5,786 nt of DNA from Rhodocyclales bacterium (GTDB lineage: Bacteria; Pseudomonadota; Gammaproteobacteria; Burkholderiales; Rhodocyclaceae): positions 1 through 5,786 of the forward strand of contig JAJTBM010000211.1 in assembly GCA_021286885.1 (NCBI GenBank). Reading direction: 5' to 3'. The position numbers were made by a program, and so were the translations under genes. Below, piece after piece: positions 1 through 5,286 of the stretch (its first letter is position 1; every line of letters begins with the position of its first letter). Under the pieces are notes generated by a model. That model was not told the origin of the DNA, searched no databases, and saw only the letters and a program-made list of their open reading frames with translations.

Positions 1-422
1 CGGTCGGCCCGGGTGGTGATGGCGGCAGCGTCGGAGCCGGTGTGGGGCTCGGTCAGGCAGAAGCAGCCCAGCTTCTCGCCCCGGGCGAGGGGCTTGAGCC
101 ATTCTTCCTTCTGGGCGTCGGTGCCGTATTTCTGGGTGATCCCGCAGGCCAGGGAGTTTTGCACCGAAACGATGGTGGAGGTGGCCCCGTCACCGGCGGC
201 GATTTCTTCGAGGGTGAGTACCAGGCTCATGTAATCCATCCCGGCACCGCCCCATTCCTCGGGCACCACCATGCCCAGGGCGCCCAGCTCGCCCAATTCC
301 TTGAGGGCGGCGGCGGGGAAGGTGTGGTGCTTGTCCCATTCGGCGGCGAAGGGGGCGAGGCGCTCCTGGGCAAAGCTGCGCATGGAGTCGCGGATCATTT
401 CCTGTTCTTGGCTGAGGATCAT
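1..422 (-). CDS. Acyl-CoA dehydrogenase, N-terminal 140 residues (cut by window edge)
   Basis: FAD-dependent acyl-CoA dehydrogenase, which makes the 2,3-double bond in an acyl-CoA and passes electrons to electron-transfer flavoprotein in the cytoplasm. The protein starts MILSQEQEMIRDSMRSFA, typical of the family's N-terminal helical domain. The flavin/substrate-binding signature CFCLTEPHTGSDAA lies at about residues 120-133, and VPEEWGGAGMDY at about 53-64 is also characteristic. The visible 140 codons are about a third of a usual 380-390 residue enzyme; the catalytic glutamate and C-terminal domain lie beyond base 1. The start is chosen because an AGGA Shine-Dalgarno-like element sits 8 nt before the ATG. 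It is the last visible gene of the dehydrogenase-thiolase-acyl-CoA dehydrogenase series, 97 nt after the thiolase stop. Family assignment is secure. Chain-length or branched-chain specificity cannot be read from this part; a 2-methylbutyryl-CoA or short-chain role is only suggested by the neighbours. Confidence 0.95.
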   Translation of the reverse strand, partial: MILSQEQEMIRDSMRSFAQERLAPFAAEWDKHHTFPAAALKELGELGALGMVVPEEWGGAGMDYMSLVLTLEEIAAGDGATSTIVSVQNSLACGITQKYGTDAQKEEWLKPLARGEKLGCFCLTEPHTGSDAAAITTRAD

Positions 423-519
423 GCTGAAAGTCCTGAAAATCTGAGGTCTGAACCCCGAGGCGCGTGGCGCGCCTTGGCTGGGGTGGGGGCGGGGGCGCCA
501 GGGCCCCCGCAGGCCGGGC
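423..519 (-). other. Intergenic spacer with two GC-rich hairpins between thiolase and acyl-CoA dehydrogenase genes
   Basis: This spacer holds two perfect inverted repeats. The first has 8-bp arms GCGGGGGC (489-496) and GCCCCCGC (503-510) around a 6-nt spacer, starting 9 nt after the thiolase stop. The second has 7-bp arms AGGCGCG (458-464) and CGCGCCT (468-474) around 3 nt. Neither is followed by a T-run on the minus strand, so a simple intrinsic terminator is unlikely. They may be a partial attenuator, an mRNA-stabilising or processing element, or may be chance structures in GC-rich DNA. Confidence 0.55.
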
Positions 520-1716
520 TTAGAGCATTTCCACGGCCATGGCCGTGGCTTCGCCGCCGCCGATGCACAGGCTGGCCACGCCCCGCTTGCCCCCCGTCTT
601 GCGCAGGGCGCCGAGCAGGGTGACGAGGATGCGGGCGCCGGACGCGCCTATCGGGTGGCCCAGGGCGCAGGCTCCGCCGTGGATGTTGACCCGGGCCGGA
701 TCGAGTTCCAGATCCTTCACCGCCGCCATGGTGACCACGGCGAAGGCTTCGTTGATTTCCCACAGATCCACCTCACCAGCCTGCCAGCCCACCCGGGCCA
801 GCAGCTTTTGCATGGCGCCCACCGGGGCGGTGGGAAAGAGGGCGGGTTCGTGGGCGTGGGTGGTGTGGCCCAGGATCTTGGCCAGGGGCTTGAGGCCCAG
901 GCGCTCGGCGGTGGAGGCACGCATCATCACCAGGGCAGCGCCCCCGTCGGAGATGGAGCTGGAGTTGGCCGGGGTGATGGTGCCATCTTTCTTGAAGGCC
1001 GGCTTGAGGCTGGGGATCTTCTCGATGTTGGCCTTGGGGGGCTGCTCGTCATCGCTGATGGTGACCTCGCCCTTGCGCCCGGCCACCACGACCGGTGCCA
1101 CTTCCCAGCTGAAGGCGCCTTCACGGATGGCGGCCTGGGCACGGGTGGTGGAGCGGATCGCCCAGGCGTCCTGCTCTTCCCGGGTGAAGCCGTAGCTGGC
1201 GGCGCAGTCTTCGGCAAAGGTGCCCATCAGACGGCCAGCGGTTTCCTTGCTGTAGCGGTCTTCGAGGCCGTCGAAGAACATGTGGTCCAGCATTTGGCCG
1301 TGGCCCAGGCGGTAGCCGCCCCGGGCCTTGGGGAGCAGGTAGGGGGCGTTGCTCATGGATTCCATGCCGCCGGCCACCATCACCTCATTGGTGCCGGCGA
1401 GCAGCAGGTCATGGGCGAGCATGGTGGCTTTCATGCCGGAGCCGCACACCTTGCTGATGGTGGTGCAGCCGGCAGACAGGGGCATGCCGGCATTCAGCGC
1501 GGCCTGGCGGGCGGGGGCCTGGCCCAGGCCGGCGGGCAGCACGCAGCCCATCAGCACTTCCTGCACCTGTTCGGGGGCGAGGCCGGCCCGCTCCACGGCG
1601 GCACGGATGGCGACCCCCCCCAGCTGGGGGGCGGTGAGGCTGGCAAAATCGCCCTGGAAGCCCCCCATGGGGGTGCGGGCGGCGGCGACGATGACGACCG
1701 GATCGTTCTGGCTCAT
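520..1716 (-). CDS. Acetyl-CoA C-acyltransferase (thiolase)
   Basis: A 398-residue thiolase, close to the usual 390-400 length, catalysing CoA-dependent cleavage (or reverse condensation) of 3-ketoacyl-CoA in the cytoplasm. All catalytic elements are present: the acyl-accepting Cys91 in SKVCGSGMKA, the NEAF motif at 322-325, His354 in GGACALGHPIGASGAR, and the acid/base Cys384 in SLCIGGGEATAM. The order and spacing match the degradative/biosynthetic thiolase family. The chosen start gives MSQNDPVVIVAAARTPMG, where the conserved thiolase core begins; an upstream in-frame ATG at 1788 would add 24 unlikely residues and overlap the preceding gene. The ribosome-binding site is weak (GAG about 9 nt upstream). 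The gene lies 43 nt after the dehydrogenase stop, so the two are probably co-transcribed. With an HSD10-type dehydrogenase upstream, 2-methylacetoacetyl-CoA is a plausible substrate. A general acetoacetyl-CoA or 3-ketoacyl-CoA thiolase remains possible. Confidence 0.96.
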   Translation of the reverse strand: MSQNDPVVIVAAARTPMGGFQGDFASLTAPQLGGVAIRAAVERAGLAPEQVQEVLMGCVLPAGLGQAPARQAALNAGMPLSAGCTTISKVCGSGMKATMLAHDLLLAGTNEVMVAGGMESMSNAPYLLPKARGGYRLGHGQMLDHMFFDGLEDRYSKETAGRLMGTFAEDCAASYGFTREEQDAWAIRSTTRAQAAIREGAFSWEVAPVVVAGRKGEVTISDDEQPPKANIEKIPSLKPAFKKDGTITPANSSSISDGGAALVMMRASTAERLGLKPLAKILGHTTHAHEPALFPTAPVGAMQKLLARVGWQAGEVDLWEINEAFAVVTMAAVKDLELDPARVNIHGGACALGHPIGASGARILVTLLGALRKTGGKRGVASLCIGGGEATAMAVEML

Positions 1717-1759
1717 GAATATGCTCGATTCTGGATTTTGGGCGATGGGGCGGGGCGTC

Positions 1760-2524
1760 TTACTTGGCGGCCATGCGAATGGCGCCATCCAGGCGGATCA
1801 CTTCGCCGTTCAGGTAGCAGTTGCCGAAGATGTGTTCGACCAGGGCCGCGTATTCGGCAGGTTTGCCCATGCGGGAGGGGAAGGGCACCATCTTGCCGAG
1901 GGATTCCTGCACCTCGGCGGGCATGCCCATCAGCATCGGGGTTTCCATGATGCCCGGGGCGATGGTCATCACCCGGATGCCGGAGCGGCACAGTTCGCGG
2001 GCGATGGGCAGGGTCATGGCGACCACGCCGCCCTTGGACGCGGCATAGGCGGCCTGGCCCAGCTGGCCATCAAAGGCGGCCACCGAGGCGGTGCTGACGA
2101 TCACGCCCCGCTCTCCGTCGGCGGTGGGGGTGTTCTTGCTCATGATCTCGGCGGCGAGCCGGATCATGTTGAAGCTGCCCACCAGATTGATGTTGATGGT
2201 GCGGGCGAAGCTCTCCAGCCGATGGGCGCCTTCCCGGCCCACCACCTTTTCGGCGGGGGCGATGCCGGCACAGTTCACCAGCCCGAACAGGGGCCCCATT
2301 TCGGTGGCGGCGGCAAAGGCCTGGCGGGCGCTTTCTTCGTTGGTTACATCGGTGGCCACAAAGCGGGCAGCGGCGCCCAGCTCGGCGGCGACGGCCTCAC
2401 CGGCCTCGGCGTTGACGTCGGCCAGCACGACCTGGCCGCCCCGCGCCACGATCATCCGGGCGGTGGCCGCCCCGAGGCCGGAACCGCCACCCGTCACCAC
2501 AAAAACCTTGTCCTTGATTTCCAT
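1760..2524 (-). CDS. SDR-family 3-hydroxyacyl-CoA dehydrogenase (HSD10 / type II HADH-like)
   Basis: A 254-residue NAD-dependent short-chain dehydrogenase that oxidises 3-hydroxyacyl-CoA to 3-ketoacyl-CoA. Visible elements are the nucleotide-binding TGGGSGLG (11-18), Asp36 at the end of strand 2 (favouring NAD over NADP), NCAG at 84-87, and the catalytic Ser147, Tyr160 and Lys164 ([19 protein letters not shown]). The C-terminal [14 protein letters not shown] and the [14 protein letters not shown] stretch are characteristic of the HSD10 group (2-methyl-3-hydroxybutyryl-CoA dehydrogenase, type II 3-hydroxyacyl-CoA dehydrogenase). The start is well supported: AAGGAG lies 6 nt before the ATG, and [18 protein letters not shown] is where the Rossmann fold should begin. 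Longer in-frame readings would run into the divergent regulator. It is the first gene of the catabolic operon, with a candidate promoter about 50 nt upstream. Another SDR substrate cannot be excluded, but the thiolase and acyl-CoA dehydrogenase neighbours make the acyl-CoA role likely. Confidence 0.93.
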   Translation of the reverse strand: MEIKDKVFVVTGGGSGLGAATARMIVARGGQVVLADVNAEAGEAVAAELGAAARFVATDVTNEESARQAFAAATEMGPLFGLVNCAGIAPAEKVVGREGAHRLESFARTININLVGSFNMIRLAAEIMSKNTPTADGERGVIVSTASVAAFDGQLGQAAYAASKGGVVAMTLPIARELCRSGIRVMTIAPGIMETPMLMGMPAEVQESLGKMVPFPSRMGKPAEYAALVEHIFGNCYLNGEVIRLDGAIRMAAK

Positions 2525-2574
2525 CCCGTTCTCCTTGTTGTAGGGGCCCTGCGGGCCCGCGCATTGGTGGAACA

Positions 2575-2594
2575 CGCTTCCGCTATAGGAAGCG
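2575..2594. promoter_or_regulatory. Perfect 7-bp inverted repeat, candidate operator
   Basis: Arms CGCTTCC (2575-2581) and GGAAGCG (2588-2594) flank a 6-bp spacer, GCTATA, which is exactly the candidate -10 hexamer of the operon read on the minus strand. It lies in the 108-bp region between the divergent dehydrogenase and regulator genes. A dimeric regulator bound here would cover the -10 and start site, which suggests repression rather than activation. AraC proteins more often use direct repeats near -35, so the partner may be another regulator. Confidence 0.45.
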
Positions 2595-2610
2595 AAGTGC
2601 CCGGAGTCTA
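2582..2610 (-). promoter_or_regulatory. Candidate sigma70-type promoter of the catabolic operon
   Basis: Read on the minus strand, a -35-like TAGACT (2610-2605) is separated by exactly 17 bp from a -10-like TATAGC (2587-2582). Each hexamer matches four of six consensus positions. The predicted start of transcription is near 2575, leaving a leader of about 50 nt before the dehydrogenase ATG at 2524. The leader carries the AAGGAG ribosome-binding site and a GGGCCC-GCA-GGGCCC mini-hairpin (2544-2558). The imperfect hexamers suit an activated or regulated promoter, in keeping with the AraC-type regulator encoded divergently. Confidence 0.5.
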
Positions 2611-2632
2611 GGCAGTCCGGGGCGCCGCCTCC

Positions 2633-3784
2633 ATGCCTAAAACGGTCAAAGTGGGTGATAGAATTTGCCACTCCCTGCCACGCCCGGGCGCCGTGCCCAT
2701 CCCCGAGTCTGCTCCCGCGTTTGTTCGCGAGTCGCCCTCCGCGCTTGCCGCTGCGAGCGCTGCCGCCCCGGCCCAGGATCGGGGCACCATTGCGATCAGT
2801 TTTGTGCGCGAGGCCCTGGAGGCGCCGGTGGCCCGGGGGCTGGATGGCGGGGCGCTGCTGGAGGCCGCCGGGATTTCGCCCGAGCTGCTGCTGGCCCCCC
2901 AGGCCCGGGTGTCGTCGGCCCATTACGGGCTGCTCTGGCATGGCATCGCCCAGGCCTTGGACGATGAGTTTTTTGGCATGGACAGCCGACCCATGAAGGC
3001 GGGCAGCTTCACCCTGCTGTGTTACAGCGTGCTCCAGTGCGAAACCCTGGAGCGGGCCCTGCGCCGGGCGCTACGTTTCTTGCGGGTGGTGCTGGATGAT
3101 CTGGAAGGCGTGCTGGAGCGGGAGGGCGATATCGCCCGGGTGGTGCTGCGCGAGCGCCTGGCCGAGCCCCGCCGGGCCTTTGCGTATGGCACCTTCCTGA
3201 TCATCCTGCACGGGCTGGCATGCTGGCTGGTGGGGCGCCGGATTCCGGTGCGGGCGGCGCGCTTTCGCTGTGGCGAACCGGCTTATAGCGGGGAATGGCG
3301 GGTGCTGTTCTCGCCGGATCTGCAGTTTGCTGCGCCCCAGACCCTGTTCAGCTTTCCGGCGGAGTACCTGGACATGCCCTGCGTCCAGAACGAACGCAGC
3401 ATGAAGGCCTTTTTGCGCGGGGCGCCGGCCAATTTTCTGGTCAAGTACCGCAACAGCGACGGCCTCACCGCCCGCATCCGGCGTCTGCTTAAGGATGTGG
3501 CCCCAGAGGCCTGGCCGGACTTTGAGACCCTGGCCCAGCAGCTCCACGCCTCGGCCTCCACCCTGCGCCGCCATTTGCAGGAAGAAGGGCAGTCTTACCA
3601 GAGCATCAAGGATGACTTGCGCCGGGATCTGGCCATCAGCCGGCTGTGTCATTCAGACCAATCGGTGCTGGAGATTGCCCACGCCCTGGGCTTTGCCGAG
3701 CCCAGCGCCTTCCATCGCGCCTTCAAGAAATGGACGGGGGCCAGCCCTGGCGAGTACCGGCGGGGCGCTGCAGCGGGCATGTAA
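2633..3784 (+). CDS. AraC-family transcriptional regulator with arabinose-binding-like N-terminal domain
   Basis: A 383-residue cytoplasmic transcription factor. Residues about 54-250 form the N-terminal effector domain of the OruR/ArgR-like AraC group (from ISFVREAL through the aromatic [10 protein letters not shown] and PAEYLDMP). Residues about 277-377 are the two-helix-turn-helix AraC DNA-binding domain: the first HTH is near 298-319 ([20 protein letters not shown]), the second near 345-376, ending in the family signature [17 protein letters not shown]. It is divergent from the acyl-CoA operon with 108 bp between starts, so it most probably controls that operon in response to a CoA ester or fatty-acid-like ligand (inference). 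The start is uncertain: the first 50 residues are low-complexity (Ala/Pro-rich), no good ribosome-binding site precedes the ATG at 2633, and in-frame GTG codons at 2651 and 2693 are alternatives. It ends 52 nt from a convergent gene. Confidence 0.92.
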   Translation: MPKTVKVGDRICHSLPRPGAVPIPESAPAFVRESPSALAAASAAAPAQDRGTIAISFVREALEAPVARGLDGGALLEAAGISPELLLAPQARVSSAHYGLLWHGIAQALDDEFFGMDSRPMKAGSFTLLCYSVLQCETLERALRRALRFLRVVLDDLEGVLEREGDIARVVLRERLAEPRRAFAYGTFLIILHGLACWLVGRRIPVRAARFRCGEPAYSGEWRVLFSPDLQFAAPQTLFSFPAEYLDMPCVQNERSMKAFLRGAPANFLVKYRNSDGLTARIRRLLKDVAPEAWPDFETLAQQLHASASTLRRHLQEEGQSYQSIKDDLRRDLAISRLCHSDQSVLEIAHALGFAEPSAFHRAFKKWTGASPGEYRRGAAAGM

Positions 3785-3789
3785 ACGCA

Positions 3790-3813
3790 TCAGGACAGCC
3801 GAAGCTGCCCTGA
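3790..3813 (-). terminator. UUCG-capped hairpin between convergent genes, likely terminator
   Basis: On the minus strand the RNA would form a 10-bp stem, UCAGGGCAGC paired with GCUGUCCUGA (one G-U pair), capped by UUCG closed by C-G, an exceptionally stable tetraloop. It starts 23 nt after the acyltransferase stop codon and is followed only by a poor U-stretch (GCGUUU). On the plus strand the same stem has one A-C mismatch and no U-tract, so it fits the minus-strand gene better. It may still act in both directions for the two convergent genes. Confidence 0.6.
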
Positions 3814-3836
3814 GTGCTTGCCCTGCATGTGGGCGT

Positions 3837-4958
3837 TTAGCCGACGAAGCCCGACACCACCGCAGCCAGCCAGCCGGCCACCACCGCCCCGGCGGGGAGC
3901 AGCAGCTTGAGCTTGGTGGGGAAGGGGTAGCTTTCGACCCGTTCATGGAACACCTTGCCCACGGCGACGCTGAGGGCGACCGAAGCCAGCACCCACACGC
4001 CCTGGAGCACCGGATTGCCTTCAAACAGGTTGATCCCGATGGCGTTCATCACCAGGCAGAGGGGGAAGTGCACCAGGAACACCGAGTAGGAAATCTTGCT
4101 CAGGCGGCCAATGGCGGCGGGAATCGGCAGGGTGTGGAGGAAGCCTTCCAGACGCCCGAGGCCCAGCACCAGCATCACCACCAGCGCAATCGCCAGCCGG
4201 GGGCGGAATTGCACCACCAGTGCGGCAATCGTGAGCCCGGCCAGCACCAGCAGCCAGTCGTGGGCGTTTTGGCGGGTGGTGGCCCACCAGCCCAGGATCC
4301 CCAGCCCGAAGGAGCCGAAGAAGTAGAGGGCGGTGACGTCCAGCATGTCCTGACGGTTGAAGTAGAACAGCGACACGACCGTCATCAGCCCGACCAGGGC
4401 CACGCCCCCGTGCTGGAGCAGCCCCTGGCGGGCGCCCAGCCGACCCGGCAGCCACAGCAGCAGCACCGCCAGGGCAAAGAGCTGGAAGTCGATGGCCACA
4501 TACCAGACCCCGGCGGAGAGGGCTTCGTAGCCCAGCAGATCGTGCAGCAAAAAGATGTGGGCGACGATCTGGAGCGGGGTGGGCGTGTCGGAAATGGAAT
4601 GGTGATCCATCCCCAGCCGGGCCAGGGCCGAGCACACAATGGCCAGCAGCAGGGCGGCAGAGTAGGGCGTGACCAGCCGGATGTAGCGCTGGCGCAGGAT
4701 CTGGAGCGGCCCGCTGCTACCGGTGCCGGTGCTGTTGCCGTTCAGGAACTTGGCCCCAAACAGGAAGCCGGACACCACCAGAAAGACCTGCACGGCCATC
4801 CGGCCATACACGTCGAAGAAGTTGATGCTTTCGGGAAAGAAGGGACGCAGTTCATCCGTCAGGGGCCCGTAGAAGCACAGGTGGTGGATGACAATGGTCA
4901 AACAGGCGAAGGCCTTGAGGGCGTCCACCAGGGGCAGGCGTTGCATTTCCTTGCGCAT
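3837..4958 (-). CDS. Acyltransferase-3 family integral membrane protein
   Basis: A 373-residue multi-pass inner-membrane protein of the acyltransferase-3 family (O-acyl transfer to cell-surface sugars, lipids or other envelope molecules). Visible family marks are the N-terminal VDALKAFACLTIVIHHLCFYG (residues 11-31) with the paired His25-His26, GRMAVQVFLVVSGFLFG (52-68), the cytoplasmic RQRYIRLVTPY (89-99), and SKISYSVFLVHFPL (287-300). Roughly ten to twelve hydrophobic segments run through the length, with the last near 352-370. The family's Arg-x10-His motif here reads Lys15-x10-His26. There is no extra SGNH or other soluble domain. The ATG at 4958 is the first possible start, since a TGA lies in frame 30 nt upstream; GGAG about 12 nt before it is a poor ribosome-binding site. 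The acceptor molecule cannot be deduced: no polysaccharide or lipid synthesis genes lie beside it. It stands alone between convergent and tandem neighbours, probably with its own promoter. Confidence 0.9.
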   Translation of the reverse strand: MRKEMQRLPLVDALKAFACLTIVIHHLCFYGPLTDELRPFFPESINFFDVYGRMAVQVFLVVSGFLFGAKFLNGNSTGTGSSGPLQILRQRYIRLVTPYSAALLLAIVCSALARLGMDHHSISDTPTPLQIVAHIFLLHDLLGYEALSAGVWYVAIDFQLFALAVLLLWLPGRLGARQGLLQHGGVALVGLMTVVSLFYFNRQDMLDVTALYFFGSFGLGILGWWATTRQNAHDWLLVLAGLTIAALVVQFRPRLAIALVVMLVLGLGRLEGFLHTLPIPAAIGRLSKISYSVFLVHFPLCLVMNAIGINLFEGNPVLQGVWVLASVALSVAVGKVFHERVESYPFPTKLKLLLPAGAVVAGWLAAVVSGFVG

Positions 4959-5138
4959 GGCGCGTTCGGTCTCCGAAAAACGGACTCAAAACACGACCGC
5001 AGCCCGGCCAGAGGGGCGGGCGTCAGGGGATGGGATGGATGCCTGGAGGCGCTGGCGATGCAGCAGAAGTGATCAGACCAATCCGAGCGTCATCTTGCGT
5101 GGGGGGCGATGACGGGGTGCTTGAGTACCAAGGCCGCG

Positions 5139-5144
5139 ATTATA
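5139..5144 (-). promoter_or_regulatory. Candidate -10 element for the acyltransferase gene
   Basis: A perfect TATAAT is read on the minus strand in an otherwise GC-rich region, about 180 nt upstream of the acyltransferase ATG. No recognisable -35 hexamer lies at 16-18 bp (the sequence there is C-rich). Runs of A on the minus strand at 5183-5180 and 5197-5192 would fall near -50 and -62, where UP-like or bent DNA can help polymerase. An activator-dependent or UP-assisted promoter is inferred. Confidence 0.4.
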
Positions 5145-5203
5145 TAAGCCTCGGCTGATGACGGGGGCGGCAATTGCCCTTTTGGGGGAAGTTTTTTGGT
5201 GCG

Positions 5204-5232
5204 CCGCACAAGCTGCCGGGCAGTCTGTGCGG
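5204..5232. repeat. Inverted repeat downstream of the yceI-like gene
   Basis: Perfect 7-bp arms CCGCACA (5204-5210) and TGTGCGG (5226-5232) enclose a nested CTGC/GCAG pair (5213-5216, 5220-5223), giving an interrupted hairpin. It is the most distal of several stems behind the yceI-like stop codon. No T-run follows it on the minus strand. It could protect the 3' end of the mRNA or be a protein-binding site. Confidence 0.4.
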
Positions 5233-5249
5233 ATTTGATCACGGGATCA

Positions 5250-5274
5250 GCCCGCACCTGGGGCAGGTGCGGGC
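5250..5274 (-). terminator. Strong hairpin, likely transcription terminator of the yceI-like gene
   Basis: A perfect 11-bp stem, GCCCGCACCTG (5250-5260) with CAGGTGCGGGC (5264-5274), closes a 3-nt loop. It begins 12 nt after the TGA of the yceI-like gene. On the minus strand it is followed by TGATCCCGTGATCA, itself a 5-bp inverted repeat (5236-5249), rather than a T-tract, so termination may be partly factor-assisted. Its position and stability are typical of a gene-end hairpin. Confidence 0.6.
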
Positions 5275-5286
5275 CAGCCTGGCCGA

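Larger units (their letters stand above)
4959..5286. other. 328-bp non-coding region: leader and promoter of the acyltransferase gene, 3' end of the yceI-like transcript
   Basis: No credible gene is seen here on either strand; the open frames lack ribosome-binding sites and family resemblance. Bases 4959-5132 are probably a long (about 175 nt) leader of the acyltransferase mRNA. Within it a small hairpin (TCCG-TTTTT-CGGA on the minus strand, near 4972-4984) overlaps the only GGAG that could serve as ribosome-binding site. Bases 5139-5197 are locally AT-richer, with a TATAAT and two A-tracts. Bases 5204-5284 are packed with inverted repeats behind the yceI-like gene. Confidence 0.6.

Noticed and set aside
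42..623. A 193-codon plus-strand open frame at the left edge
   Set aside because: Antisense to the acyl-CoA dehydrogenase and the end of the thiolase, both with clear catalytic motifs.
655..1950. A 431-codon plus-strand open frame opposite the thiolase and dehydrogenase genes
   Set aside because: It is antisense to two convincing enzymes, is Gly/His/Ala-rich low-complexity with no family motifs, and results from GC-rich third positions.
1349..2611. A 420-codon plus-strand open frame opposite the dehydrogenase gene
   Set aside because: Compositionally biased shadow of the minus-strand SDR gene; no ribosome-binding site or recognisable domain.
2525..2941. In-frame upstream extension of the dehydrogenase to 2941
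   Set aside because: It would run through the promoter region and into the divergent regulator; the ATG at 2524 has a good ribosome-binding site and starts at the Rossmann fold.
3495..5072. A 525-codon plus-strand open frame through the regulator's 3' end and antisense to the acyltransferase
   Set aside because: Gln/His/Gly-rich translation typical of the complement of a membrane-protein gene; overlaps two real genes in other frames.
5165..5197. A short GGGC/GCCC hairpin followed by TTTT and later TTTTTT on the plus strand, resembling an intrinsic terminator
   Set aside because: Only four base pairs, no plus-strand gene upstream to terminate, and the T-runs read better as A-tracts upstream of the minus-strand promoter.
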